A stretch of 64,000 nt of DNA, taken from NCBI GenBank assembly GCA_036567945.1, contig DATCTM010000082.1:1-64000 (forward strand), written 5' to 3'. The stretch is from BRH-c54 sp036567945. GTDB lineage: Bacteria > Bacteroidota > Bacteroidia > Flavobacteriales_E > Vicingaceae. Made by a program: the position numbers and the translations under genes. Under the pieces are notes generated by a model. It searched no databases. It saw only the letters and a program-made list of their open reading frames with translations, and had not been told where the DNA came from. Below, one piece after another: positions 17,967 to 26,525 of the stretch (position 1 is its first letter; each line of letters begins with the position of its first letter).

Positions 17967-19061
17967 ATGAAGCACACTATATATATTTATATCATATTCG
18001 CCTTATCAACTTTTCTTTTTTCTTGCGAAACTAAAGTTGACCTTAATGCTGAATATAAAGACATTACTGTTGTTTATGGATTAATTAATCCTAACGATAG
18101 TGTTCATTATATAAAAATAAACAAAGTATTTTTACCGGATGATGGTGCAAACGCTAATACGCTTGCAGCTAATCAAGCAAACTTTAATTATTCGGCAGAC
18201 GAATTAACTGCTACTGTTGAAGAAATACATGCTACAAATGGTAATATATTAACAACTTATAATCTAATTAGAACTGAAAACGAAATCCCTAAAGAAGAAG
18301 GTGTTTTTGATAACTCCATTAATGTTTTATATAAATTTGTTGAACCTACTATTAACAGAGGAAATATTTATAAACTTAAAATCTATAATTCTAAATTAAA
18401 TAAAGAAATTACTTCTGAGACACTTATTGTTGGAACTACAAGTGTTACTAGTCCTACAAATCAACAAAAAATGGCTTTTTGGATTGGAGCTCCTAATAAT
18501 GGAGGTTTTTCTGATAGAACTATAACCATAAATACCGGAAAAAATGCAGGTAGAATTCAAGCTAAATTAATTTTCAATTATACCAATCATTTTGTTGCTT
18601 CTAGTGGTTTACCTGCTCAACCTCAAAAAGTAGTAATGAGTTTAGGAGAGAATAAAACTCAAGATCCAGTTTCCGGAAATGAAATTATTGAATGGACAAT
18701 GGAAGGTGCTACTTTTTTTGATAATATTTCAGCATCTGTTCCTACCACTTTACCCAACTTATCTCACAGAGAACTAGGAAATATTGATTTAGAGTTTGTA
18801 ATTGCAGGCACAGAGCTAAATGTTTATATGGAAGTTTCAGAGCCATCTAATACAGTAAATCAAAACAAACCTAGTTATACTAATATTGAAAATGGATTAG
18901 GAATTTTTTCTTCAAGAGAAACTTATAAATGGTTTACAACTATAGACCCTAATACCGGTAACTTGAACCTCACATCTCCAACTATAGAAAAACTTTATTC
19001 AATGGGGCTTAGTTTTTGTTTTGGAAACAGTACTACGTCAAACTATATGTGTCCTCAATAA
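17967..19061 (+). CDS. DUF4249-like lipoprotein
   Basis: 364 residues. Signal peptide with lipobox LFSC (Cys about 20), so probably an outer-membrane lipoprotein. The start of the mature part, DLNAEYKDITVVYGLINPND, resembles DUF4249 proteins, which usually open with a short beta-rich domain. The rest is predicted beta-rich and contains no catalytic motif I recognise. DUF4249 genes often sit beside TonB receptors; here it is alone, between its own promoter and a strong terminator. Function unknown; the family assignment is tentative. Confidence 0.7.
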   Translation: MKHTIYIYIIFALSTFLFSCETKVDLNAEYKDITVVYGLINPNDSVHYIKINKVFLPDDGANANTLAANQANFNYSADELTATVEEIHATNGNILTTYNLIRTENEIPKEEGVFDNSINVLYKFVEPTINRGNIYKLKIYNSKLNKEITSETLIVGTTSVTSPTNQQKMAFWIGAPNNGGFSDRTITINTGKNAGRIQAKLIFNYTNHFVASSGLPAQPQKVVMSLGENKTQDPVSGNEIIEWTMEGATFFDNISASVPTTLPNLSHRELGNIDLEFVIAGTELNVYMEVSEPSNTVNQNKPSYTNIENGLGIFSSRETYKWFTTIDPNTGNLNLTSPTIEKLYSMGLSFCFGNSTTSNYMCPQ

Positions 19062-19077
19062 TAATATAAATTACTTT

Positions 19078-19108
19078 AAAAAAAGCTACTCTGAGAGTAG
19101 CTTTTTTT
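19078..19108 (+). terminator. Rho-independent terminator after DUF4249-like gene
   Basis: GCTACTC-TGA-GAGTAGC stem flanked by A7 and T7 tracts, which extend the stem to 14 bp. It begins 16 bp after the stop codon. The same GCTAC core occurs in the terminator at 14141. Confidence 0.9.
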
Positions 19109-19155
19109 ATTGAACAAACGCAAGCTTTTCTGTTGCCACTCTCCCCTATTTTAAG

Positions 19156-19163
19156 TACCTTTG
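19156..19163 (+). promoter_or_regulatory. Promoter for the globin/hemerythrin cassette (-7 TACCTTTG)
   Basis: Exact TAnnTTTG match, 22 bp upstream of the ATG at 19186. A TTG at 19133-19135, 20 bp before it, fits the Bacteroidota -33 element. Confidence 0.6.
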
Positions 19164-19185
19164 TATAGGCTTTAAATTATTATTG

Positions 19186-19581
19186 ATGTCAACAAAAAAA
19201 GAAATATTATCTCTTGATGAAGTTAAATTACTAGTCAATACTTTTTATGAAAAAGTTCGTAAGGATGACTTACTACAAGACATTTTTAATAATGTAATTC
19301 AAGATAAATGGCCTATACACTTAGAAAAAATGTATCGCTTTTGGCAAACTGTATTGTTAGAAGAACATACTTATAGTGGTAGTCCATTTGCGCCACATGC
19401 AAATTTACCTGTTAATAAAACTCATTTTAAAAGATGGTTACTATTATTTAATAAAACCATTGATGAATTATTTACAGGAGAAAAAGCAGATGAAGCCAAA
19501 TGGAGAGCAAATAAAATGGCTGAAATATTTCAACTTAAAATTGATTTTTATAATAAAAATTCTGCAAAACCTTTAAACTAA
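19186..19581 (+). CDS. Group III truncated haemoglobin
   Basis: 131 residues. Matches group III truncated globins: FYEKVRKDDLL at the start, YRFWQTVLL, the group motif SPFAPHANLP, and the haem-ligating His in THFKRWLLLF. Bound haem should handle O2 or NO; group III physiology is poorly known. The ATG at 19186 is preferred over the TTG one codon earlier. Gaps to the next two genes are 6 and 3 bp, so they form one transcript with a small conserved protein and a hemerythrin-like protein. No signal peptide: cytoplasmic. Confidence 0.93.
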   Translation: MSTKKEILSLDEVKLLVNTFYEKVRKDDLLQDIFNNVIQDKWPIHLEKMYRFWQTVLLEEHTYSGSPFAPHANLPVNKTHFKRWLLLFNKTIDELFTGEKADEAKWRANKMAEIFQLKIDFYNKNSAKPLN

Positions 19582-19587
19582 ATAACC

Positions 19588-19893
19588 ATGATACCAAAAA
19601 GCTATGACACGGTTACCGAAGCAGTAAACGACCTTCAAAAAAGAGGGTATACAACAAATTTTTCACTACTTACCGAGGTGGAATGTATAGAATGTAAAAG
19701 CACTTCTTTAAGATTGTCTCCTGATGAGTTTGAAATAGATGAAGTATATAGGTTTGAGGGAATGACAGACCCAGGAGACGAAATGATAGTGATTGCCATT
19801 TCTTCCAAACAACATGATGTAAAAGGCTTAGTTGTTAATGGGTTTGGAGTGTATGCTAGTTCAAAAATTTCTAAAATAACTGAACGTTTGTAA
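19588..19893 (+). CDS. Small conserved protein, function unknown
   Basis: 101 residues, cytoplasmic. It belongs to a small Bacteroidota family with the pattern YDTVTEAVNDLQKRGYT at the start and DEVYRFEGMTDPGD and KGLVVNGFGVYAS later. I recall members named phosphoribosylpyrophosphate synthetase in databases, but it is far too short for that enzyme and has no PRPP loop, so that name looks wrong. Two Cys (VECIECKS) could bind metal or form a disulfide. It lies between the globin and the hemerythrin with almost no spacing, which suggests a shared role in gas or redox stress; this is inference. Confidence 0.8.
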   Translation: MIPKSYDTVTEAVNDLQKRGYTTNFSLLTEVECIECKSTSLRLSPDEFEIDEVYRFEGMTDPGDEMIVIAISSKQHDVKGLVVNGFGVYASSKISKITERL

Positions 19894-19896
19894 TAG

Positions 19897-20358
19897 ATGA
19901 AGAAACCAAAACCTTTAAAAAGACATAAAAGCATAATTCCGTTAAGCAAAGATCATCATCAGGCATTATTGCTTTGTTGGAAAATTAGAACCGGTTTTAA
20001 GAAAAACATAACTCCTCAACGCATAAAATCTTATAGCAACTGGTTTTGGGCAAATCATATTCAACCACATTTTAATATTGAAGAGAAATATGTCTTTCCT
20101 GTATTAGGAAATGAACATGATTTAATAAAAAAAGCACTCGCAGAACACCGCAGCTTAAAAAAATTATTTGAGTCTGAAACTGACATCAACAAAAACCTTA
20201 GTTTAATTGAAGAAGAACTTGAAAACCACGTACGTTTTGAAGAACGGGTTTTATTTGGAGAGATACAAAAAGTTGCTACTAATGAAGAATTAAAAAACAT
20301 CGAAATCCATCACCAAAATAATTTTTGTGATGATTGGGAGGATGAATTTTGGAAATAA
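19897..20358 (+). CDS. Hemerythrin HHE domain protein
   Basis: 153 residues, cytoplasmic. A four-helix hemerythrin-like pattern with the expected carboxylate and His ligands: KDHHQALL, HIQPHFNIEEKYVFP, LAEHRSLKK and LENHVRFEERVLF. The family holds a di-iron centre that binds O2 or reacts with NO; Hr-like proteins of this type are linked to iron-sulfur repair or O2 sensing. It ends the three-gene globin cassette, 3 bp after the small unknown protein. No output domain is fused to it. Confidence 0.88.
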   Translation: MKKPKPLKRHKSIIPLSKDHHQALLLCWKIRTGFKKNITPQRIKSYSNWFWANHIQPHFNIEEKYVFPVLGNEHDLIKKALAEHRSLKKLFESETDINKNLSLIEEELENHVRFEERVLFGEIQKVATNEELKNIEIHHQNNFCDDWEDEFWK

Positions 20359-20439
20359 TCTTTTGTTAATAAAAATCAACCCCACCACTTGTTAAAACAC
20401 AAAAGTTTCTTATACTTTGTAAGTTAAAAAAAAGAAGAA

Positions 20440-20895
20440 ATGATGCACCTTAAAGTTGGAGATAAAGCTCCTGAATTAAATGTAAAAGATCAGGATGGAA
20501 TAATACATTCTTTAGCTGATTATAAAGGAAAAAAAATTGTGCTTTATTTCTATCCTAAAGATGCTACTCCAGGTTGCACCGCTCAAGCTTGTAACCTAAG
20601 AGATAACCATAACCAATTGAAAAAAGCAGGTTATAGCATTATTGGTGTAAGTGCCGACAATGAAAATTCTCATATAAAATTTATTGAAAAACAAAACCTT
20701 AACTTCCCCCTATTGGCCGATACAGATAAAGAACTCATTAAACGCTATGGCGTTTGGGGAGAAAAAAAGTTTATGGGGAAAACTTACGATGGTATTCATA
20801 GAACTACCTTTGTAATTGATGAAAATGGAATAATAGAAAACATTATTACTAAAGTAAAAACCAAAGATCACGCAGCTCAATTGCTGTCAGCATAA
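20440..20895 (+). CDS. bcp: Thioredoxin-dependent thiol peroxidase (Bcp/PrxQ)
   Basis: 151 residues. Peroxiredoxin that reduces H2O2 and organic peroxides. The peroxidatic Cys lies in YPKDATPGCTAQACN and the resolving Cys five residues on (CTAQAC), the BCP/PrxQ spacing. The conserved Arg region HRTTFVIDENG is present. Two Met codons open the frame (20440 and 20443); either may be used. It lies 81 bp after the hemerythrin gene and 30 bp before recA. A weak TATACTTTG at about 20415 may be its own -7 element. Confidence 0.96.
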   Translation: MMHLKVGDKAPELNVKDQDGIIHSLADYKGKKIVLYFYPKDATPGCTAQACNLRDNHNQLKKAGYSIIGVSADNENSHIKFIEKQNLNFPLLADTDKELIKRYGVWGEKKFMGKTYDGIHRTTFVIDENGIIENIITKVKTKDHAAQLLSA

Positions 20896-20925
20896 TATTA
20901 AAACTAACTACTAAAACAAACAACA

Positions 20926-21924
20926 ATGGCAGAAGTAAACGCAGAAAAATTAAAAGCCCTACAATTAACCATGGATAGACTTGAAAAGTCTTACGGAAAA
21001 GGTATTGTAATGAAAATGGGAGATTCTCCTGTTCAAAATGTAGAAGTAATTCCAACCGGTTCTTTAACTTTAGATATAGCACTTGGTATAAAAGGTTATC
21101 CTAAAGGACGAGTTGTTGAAATATATGGTCCTGAATCATCAGGAAAAACAACATTAACCATACATGCTATTGCTGAATGCCAAAAACAAGGTGGCATTGC
21201 TGCTTTTATTGATGCTGAGCATGCTTTCGACCCTACTTATGCTGCCGCTTTAGGTGTTGATATAGACAGTTTAATTATTTCACAACCTGACAATGGTGAA
21301 CAAGCATTAGAAATTGCTGATAACCTTATCCGTTCAGGAGCTGTAGATTTACTTATTGTAGATTCTGTTGCCGCCCTTACTCCAAAAGCAGAAATTGAAG
21401 GCGAAATGGGAGATTCTCAAATGGGACTTCAGGCAAGGTTAATGTCTAAAGCATTGAGAAAACTTACCTCTTCTATACAAAAAGCTAACTGTTGCACCAT
21501 TTTCATCAACCAACTAAGAGATAAAATTGGAGTTATGTTTGGTAATCCTGAAACTACCTCAGGTGGTAATGCACTTAAATTTTATGCTTCTATAAGAATT
21601 GATATTAGAAGAGCTACTCAAATTAAAGATGGTGAAGAAATTACAGGAAACAGAACTAGAGTAAAAATTGTGAAAAACAAAGTTGCTCCTCCTTTCAAAA
21701 AAGCTGAATTCGATATTATGTACGGAGAAGGAATTTCTAAAGTAGGTGAAATTATAGATTTAGCTGTTGATAATGAAGTAATAAAAAAAGCAGGAAGTTG
21801 GTTTAGCTACGGAGATACTAAATTGGGTCAAGGTAGAGATGCTGTAAAACAATTGTTACTAGACAATCCTGAATTAATGACTGAATTAGAACAAAAAATC
21901 ATTGCTATTATTGAGGAAAAATAA
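20926..21924 (+). CDS. recA: Recombinase RecA
   Basis: 332 residues, ATG start. Forms the RecA-ssDNA filament for homologous recombination and LexA-type signalling. Walker A GPESSGKTT (about 66-74), the catalytic Glu block FIDAEHAFDPTYAAALGVD, Walker B LLIVDSVAALTP, loop L1 GEMGDSQMGLQARLM and loop L2 FINQLRDKIGVMFGNPETTSGGNALKF are all intact. The acidic C-terminal tail common in other phyla is nearly absent; the protein ends at IIAIIEEK, as is common in Bacteroidota. It runs into the TPR lipoprotein gene 8 bp later. Confidence 0.99.
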   Translation: MAEVNAEKLKALQLTMDRLEKSYGKGIVMKMGDSPVQNVEVIPTGSLTLDIALGIKGYPKGRVVEIYGPESSGKTTLTIHAIAECQKQGGIAAFIDAEHAFDPTYAAALGVDIDSLIISQPDNGEQALEIADNLIRSGAVDLLIVDSVAALTPKAEIEGEMGDSQMGLQARLMSKALRKLTSSIQKANCCTIFINQLRDKIGVMFGNPETTSGGNALKFYASIRIDIRRATQIKDGEEITGNRTRVKIVKNKVAPPFKKAEFDIMYGEGISKVGEIIDLAVDNEVIKKAGSWFSYGDTKLGQGRDAVKQLLLDNPELMTELEQKIIAIIEEK

Positions 21925-21932
21925 AATTCACT

Positions 21933-22964
21933 ATGATTTTTAGAATACTTGCTTTTATTATTCCTACGCTATTGGTGCTATTTTTTACTTCCTGCGAAAA
22001 TGGCAATTCCGCTGATAACAATAGTGGAACCACTATTGCGACAGACACTACCTTAACGGAAGAAGAACGTGCTTTTAAAGAAATTAATGAGCAACTAAAA
22101 ACCGATGTAAATAATACTGGGCTGTACATAAAAAGAGCCAGATTACATCAAAAATATGGTGACTATAATGCTGCAGTTAATGATTTAAACAGAGCTATAA
22201 AAATAGATTCTTTAATTCCTGAATTTTATTTATTAAAAGCTGAATTGCTTAAAGCTCAGGACAAATACAAAGAAGCTAAAGAAGCATTAGACAAATGTAT
22301 GTATGTTGACAATGACAACGTACAAGCAAGAATTGAATTAGGATGGTTGGCACTTTATACATTTAATCATAAGCAAGCGTTAGATTATGCTGATGCAGCA
22401 CTAAAAAGAGATATGTACAATGCTGAAGCATACTATTTAAAAGGAATGATTTTTTTAGATAAAAAAGATACTGCTCTTGCAAAATCAAGTTTTAAAACAG
22501 CTATAGAACAAGAAAACGATTATTATGATGCTTACATTCAATTAGGCGTACTTTATTTCAATGATAAATCTAACATAAGTGAAGGCTACTTTAAAAATGC
22601 ATTGCGTATTGATCCAAATAGTTTAGAAGCACTATATAATATTGGACTTTATTATCAAGAAAGAGGTGAATATGAAAAAGCCATGGAACATTACCTAAAA
22701 TCCATAGATATTCAGCCTTATAGAGAACCTTATTTTAACATGGGTTACATTCATCACGAATATTTACAGGAATATGAAAAAGCTATAGAATACTATACAA
22801 AAGCGATTAATGTAGAACCTAAGTATTTAGATGCTTACTTTAACAGAGGACTTTGTTATGAACTAATGAAAGACCGAAAGAAAGCTAAAGCAGATTTCCA
22901 AAAAGTGCTTGAATTTAACCCTACACACACTAATGCTGCTAAAGCATTAGAAAGAGTTTATTGA
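21933..22964 (+). CDS. TPR-repeat lipoprotein
   Basis: 343 residues. Lipoprotein signal peptide with lipobox FTSC (Cys about 20), a short acidic linker, then about eight tetratricopeptide repeats to the C-terminus (repeats such as YNAAVNDLNRAIKID, YKEAKEALDKCMYVD and YEKAIEYYTKAINVEP). TPRs mediate protein contacts; the partner is unknown, and location is probably periplasmic face of an envelope membrane. It starts 8 bp after recA, so it is probably co-transcribed although functionally unrelated. Confidence 0.88.
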   Translation: MIFRILAFIIPTLLVLFFTSCENGNSADNNSGTTIATDTTLTEEERAFKEINEQLKTDVNNTGLYIKRARLHQKYGDYNAAVNDLNRAIKIDSLIPEFYLLKAELLKAQDKYKEAKEALDKCMYVDNDNVQARIELGWLALYTFNHKQALDYADAALKRDMYNAEAYYLKGMIFLDKKDTALAKSSFKTAIEQENDYYDAYIQLGVLYFNDKSNISEGYFKNALRIDPNSLEALYNIGLYYQERGEYEKAMEHYLKSIDIQPYREPYFNMGYIHHEYLQEYEKAIEYYTKAINVEPKYLDAYFNRGLCYELMKDRKKAKADFQKVLEFNPTHTNAAKALERVY

Positions 22965-22967
22965 TAA

Positions 22968-22999
22968 TCTAAACTTATAAACCTATAAACCTCTAAACT
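22968..22999. repeat. Four tandem 8-bp units
   Basis: The spacer between the TPR gene and the Uup-like gene is four abutting units in the order TCTAAACT, TATAAACC, TATAAACC, TCTAAACT, an A-B-B-A arrangement. It begins 4 bp after the stop codon and ends 11 bp before the next ATG. Confidence 0.6.
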
Positions 23000-23009
23000 C
23001 ATTATTTAA

Positions 23010-24887
23010 ATGAATTATCTATCTGTTGAAAACCTCTCAAAATCTTTTGGAGAGCGTGTGTTGTTCGAAAATATTTCGTTTGGAATTGATAAAGGACAAA
23101 AAGTAGCTTTTATAGCTAAAAATGGCACCGGAAAATCCACTTTATTAAAAATATTAGCAGGGGAAGCAGGTTATGATTCAGGAAATGTTGTTTTTAGAAA
23201 TGGTATAAAAACAGGTATTTTACAACAATCTCCCAATTATAAAGAAGAATTAACTATTTCTCAAACTATTTTCAGAACAGCTTCAGAACAAATTGATGCC
23301 ATTTTAGAATACGAAAAAGCCATTGCCAATCCTAACGATAATGAAAGAATGCAAAAAGCCTTTGAGCAAATGGATGCTTTAGATGCTTGGGATTACGAAG
23401 TTCGTATCAAACAAATATTAGGTCAGCTACAAATTCATGATTTAGACCAAAAAATTGGTGAGCTGTCGGGTGGTCAGCAAAAAAGAATTGCTTTAGCTCA
23501 AGTACTTATTGAAGAACCCGATTTTATTATTTTAGATGAACCTACCAACCACCTAGATTTAGATATGATAGAATGGTTGGAAAACTACCTAATTAAAGAT
23601 AACATCACCATTTTAATGGTAACCCATGATAGGTATTTTTTAGAGCGAGTTTGTAACGAAATTATTGAATTAGACGAAAAAACCTTGTACCGATACAAAG
23701 GTAATTACAGCTATTTTTTAGAGAAGAAAGAAGAACGAGAAAGCATCTTTGCCGCCAATGTTGACAAAGCTAAAAATCTTTACAGAAAAGAGCTTGAATG
23801 GATGCGAAGAATGCCTAAAGCTAGAGGTACAAAAGCTAAATCGAGAGAAGATGCTTTTTATGACACCGAAAAAGTTGCCAAGCAAAAGAAAGATACTTCA
23901 AAAGTAGAAATGGAAGTAAATATGACTCGGCTTGGCGGGAAAATTTTAGAACTCTACCATGTAAAAAAATCATTTGGCGACCTCAAAATTCTAGAGGACT
24001 TTAACTATGTGTTTAAAAAACAAGAAAAAATAGGCATTGTAGGTAAAAATGGTGTTGGTAAAACTACTTTCCTAAATATTTTATTAGGGTTAGAAAAAAT
24101 TGATGGTGGCAAAGTAGTTTCCGGTGAAACAGTTGTTTATGGTTACTACACACAAAAAGGAATGCAGTTTAAGGAAGAAAAAAAAGTAATAGAAGTTATT
24201 AAAGATATTGCTGAAGTAATTCCGCTCACCAAAGGTAGAAGCCTTACCGCTGCTCAATTGCTAGAAAAATTTCTTTTCCATAAAAGTATGCACTACAACC
24301 AAATTGCAAAATTAAGTGGAGGAGAAAAACGAAGACTTTATCTATTAACCATTTTAATTAAGAACCCCAATTTTTTAATTTTAGATGAGCCTACCAACGA
24401 TTTAGATGTAATGACATTAAGTGTATTGGAAGATTTTTTAGAAGACTTTCAGGGTTGTTTAATAATTGTTACGCACGATAGGTACTTTATGGACAAACTA
24501 GTTGACCACCTCTTTATTTTTGAAGGTGATGGAAAGGTTAACGATTACTTAGGCAAATACTCTGATTACCGAGAAGAACTAAAACAAAAACAATTGGCAG
24601 ATAAAAAGGCGGAATCTGCTACAGCCAACAAAACTCCTGAAAAACAAAGCGAAAAAGTAGCTACTCCTAAAACCAAACTTAGCTACAAAGAAAAAATTGA
24701 GTTAGAACAACTTGATAAAGATATTGAGGCTTTAGAAAATAAAAAAGCTGAACTCATGAAAGTGTTAGAAGCAAACCAATCCAACCATGAGGAAATAATT
24801 AAGATTACCACCCAACTTGGCGAAATTAGTACTCAGCTAGATGAGAAAGGTGAAAGATGGCTGTATTTATCTGAATTTGAGTTTTAA
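23010..24887 (+). CDS. ABC-F family ATPase, Uup-like
   Basis: 625 residues with two intact ABC domains and no membrane segment. Domain 1: Walker A AKNGTGKS, signature LSGGQQKRIALAQ and Walker B FIILDEPTNHLD. Domain 2: Walker A GKNGVGKT, signature LSGGEKRRLYLLT and Walker B FLILDEPTNDLD. A Lys- and Glu-rich linker and a C-terminal coiled coil (about 565-620, LSYKEKIELEQLDKDI) match the Uup extension, which binds DNA or ribosomes in E. coli. Unlike the ABC-F gene at 14218, both nucleotide sites look functional. Start ATG at 23010. It converges with a helicase gene 18 bp later. Confidence 0.93.
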   Translation: MNYLSVENLSKSFGERVLFENISFGIDKGQKVAFIAKNGTGKSTLLKILAGEAGYDSGNVVFRNGIKTGILQQSPNYKEELTISQTIFRTASEQIDAILEYEKAIANPNDNERMQKAFEQMDALDAWDYEVRIKQILGQLQIHDLDQKIGELSGGQQKRIALAQVLIEEPDFIILDEPTNHLDLDMIEWLENYLIKDNITILMVTHDRYFLERVCNEIIELDEKTLYRYKGNYSYFLEKKEERESIFAANVDKAKNLYRKELEWMRRMPKARGTKAKSREDAFYDTEKVAKQKKDTSKVEMEVNMTRLGGKILELYHVKKSFGDLKILEDFNYVFKKQEKIGIVGKNGVGKTTFLNILLGLEKIDGGKVVSGETVVYGYYTQKGMQFKEEKKVIEVIKDIAEVIPLTKGRSLTAAQLLEKFLFHKSMHYNQIAKLSGGEKRRLYLLTILIKNPNFLILDEPTNDLDVMTLSVLEDFLEDFQGCLIIVTHDRYFMDKLVDHLFIFEGDGKVNDYLGKYSDYREELKQKQLADKKAESATANKTPEKQSEKVATPKTKLSYKEKIELEQLDKDIEALENKKAELMKVLEANQSNHEEIIKITTQLGEISTQLDEKGERWLYLSEFEF

Positions 24888-24905
24888 ATCTCTCATACAA
24901 CATTT

Positions 24906-26438
24906 TTACTCCACTTCTACATGCGTGTAATAATGATTTATTTTACTACTTAGTTTTCTAAAATAATCTTCTTCGAGCCATTTTAAATAGTTTTCGGTGC
25001 TTTTGCAAATATTGTAAGAATACAATCTAATCCTATAAGCAATATCATCTTTTAAAAATTTAGACAAATAACGTGCATCCATAATGTCTTCACTATTATC
25101 TATACACATTCTTAAGTGCTGCTCTATTGATTTATCTAACACCACTTTTGGTTTCTGACCTTTTTTTAGTGTCTCCTGATAAGCTGCATCAACATCAAAA
25201 TCAATGTTTTCAGAATTCTTAAACAATGCCCTCACATCTTCCGGCATTTTATATTTGAATTTCTTTTCAATTTCTTCATCAGAAAAAATGTTACTTAAAA
25301 AGAAATCAGGATTTCTAAATATTTCATGCCAATCAATTGCACTATCCCACGGACCGAAACGTGCTGCATTATTTCCTAAATCTATAACCGTAAAATCTTT
25401 TTTATTTGGTAAAACCCTAGATCCCCTACCTATCATTTGATGATAAAGCGTAAGCGAACGAGTTGCTCTGTTTAAAATAATAGTCTCCACTGTTGGTTCA
25501 TCAAACCCTGTTGTTAAAATTCCTACAGAAGTTAAGATCGCGTCTGGAGTTTCTTTAAACCATTGTAAAATATCTCTTCTTTCTTCTCCTGTATTGGTAT
25601 TGTCTAAGTGTCTAATATTTAAATCTGCTTTTTTAAATGTATCATATACATTTAATGAAGTATTGATTCCGTTATTGAAAATCAATGTTTTTTTTCCTGA
25701 AGATCTTTCATAATAAGCCCTCAACAGTTTTTCTAGCATAGGAGAATCTCCATAAAGTAATTCTGAAGATTTAACGGTATAATCACCATTAGCACCAATT
25801 TTTAATACTCCTAAACCAACATCATAACAATAAGTAGTTGCCTTAGCTAAAAAACCTTTCTCAATCAATGAGGGAATAGAATCACCAACAATCAATTCCT
25901 TATAGTTTTGAAACATAGGTAAATTAATATTAGAGCTTAATGGAGTAGCGGTAACACCTAACACAGTACAATCTGTAAAGTGTTTAAACATTTTACGAAA
26001 AGAATTATAATGTGCCTCGTCAACTATTACCAACCCGATATTATCAATTTCTATGGCTTCATCTCTAAATCTGTTATTTAGCGTTTCTACCATAGCTACA
26101 AAGCAATCAAAGTCATGTTCATCAGGAAGTGATTTAACATTACTATCAATAATTTTACACCTAACATTAAACTCTTCCAACATTTTAGAAGTTTGATTAC
26201 AAAGTTCAATACGATGCGTAAGTACCACTACTTTTTTACCTGTAGATTCTATAAATCTTTTAGCAATTTCTGTGAAAATTACAGTTTTTCCACCTCCGGT
26301 CGGAAGTTGGTAAAGTAAATTATGATTAGAAGGGTTTTTAGCTAAACTTGCAAATATTTTTTCTATCGCATCATGTTGATAGTCATATAGTTTCTTACCT
26401 GTAGTTCGTTCTAGTTGATCCGTTTCAATAAAAGCCAT
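24906..26438 (-). CDS. SF2 DEAD/DEAH-box helicase
   Basis: 510 residues, ATG start. Motif I PTGGGKT, motif II VDEAHYNSF, motif III GVTATPL, a motif V-like TGFDEPTVETIILNRATRS and motif VI MIGRGSRVLP identify a superfamily 2 helicase related to RadD and to the helicase subunits of type I and III restriction enzymes. A short C-terminal region of about 130 residues has no recognisable nuclease, Zn ribbon or methylase. No restriction genes are nearby, so a repair or RNA role is as likely as defence. Confidence 0.85.
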   Translation of the reverse strand: MAFIETDQLERTTGKKLYDYQHDAIEKIFASLAKNPSNHNLLYQLPTGGGKTVIFTEIAKRFIESTGKKVVVLTHRIELCNQTSKMLEEFNVRCKIIDSNVKSLPDEHDFDCFVAMVETLNNRFRDEAIEIDNIGLVIVDEAHYNSFRKMFKHFTDCTVLGVTATPLSSNINLPMFQNYKELIVGDSIPSLIEKGFLAKATTYCYDVGLGVLKIGANGDYTVKSSELLYGDSPMLEKLLRAYYERSSGKKTLIFNNGINTSLNVYDTFKKADLNIRHLDNTNTGEERRDILQWFKETPDAILTSVGILTTGFDEPTVETIILNRATRSLTLYHQMIGRGSRVLPNKKDFTVIDLGNNAARFGPWDSAIDWHEIFRNPDFFLSNIFSDEEIEKKFKYKMPEDVRALFKNSENIDFDVDAAYQETLKKGQKPKVVLDKSIEQHLRMCIDNSEDIMDARYLSKFLKDDIAYRIRLYSYNICKSTENYLKWLEEDYFRKLSSKINHYYTHVEVE

Positions 26439-26467
26439 AAATGTTTAATGCCATTAACAGTGGGTTG

Positions 26468-26475
26468 CAAAGTTA
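26468..26475 (-). promoter_or_regulatory. -7 element TAACTTTG (minus strand) for SF2 helicase
   Basis: The plus strand reads CAAAGTTA, an exact reverse match to TAnnTTTG, 30 bp upstream of the ATG at 26438. Confidence 0.5.
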
Positions 26476-26525
26476 CGAAAATGATTTGATTCTATTTTAA
26501 CTTACTTTTTACATGATTGTAAATA

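Noticed and set aside
19588..19893. Naming the 101-residue protein a phosphoribosylpyrophosphate synthetase
   Set aside because: Far too short and without the PRPP-binding loop; the name seems to be propagated annotation.
24906..26438. Restriction-modification or other phage-defence locus
   Set aside because: Only the helicase-like gene is present; flanking genes are a Uup-like ABC-F and an envelope pair.
26508..26523. TTTACA-TGAT-TGTAAA hairpin as terminator of the 26526 gene
   Set aside because: It lies upstream of the helicase gene and after the lipoprotein stop with no T-run on the minus strand; six AT-rich pairs are easily chance.
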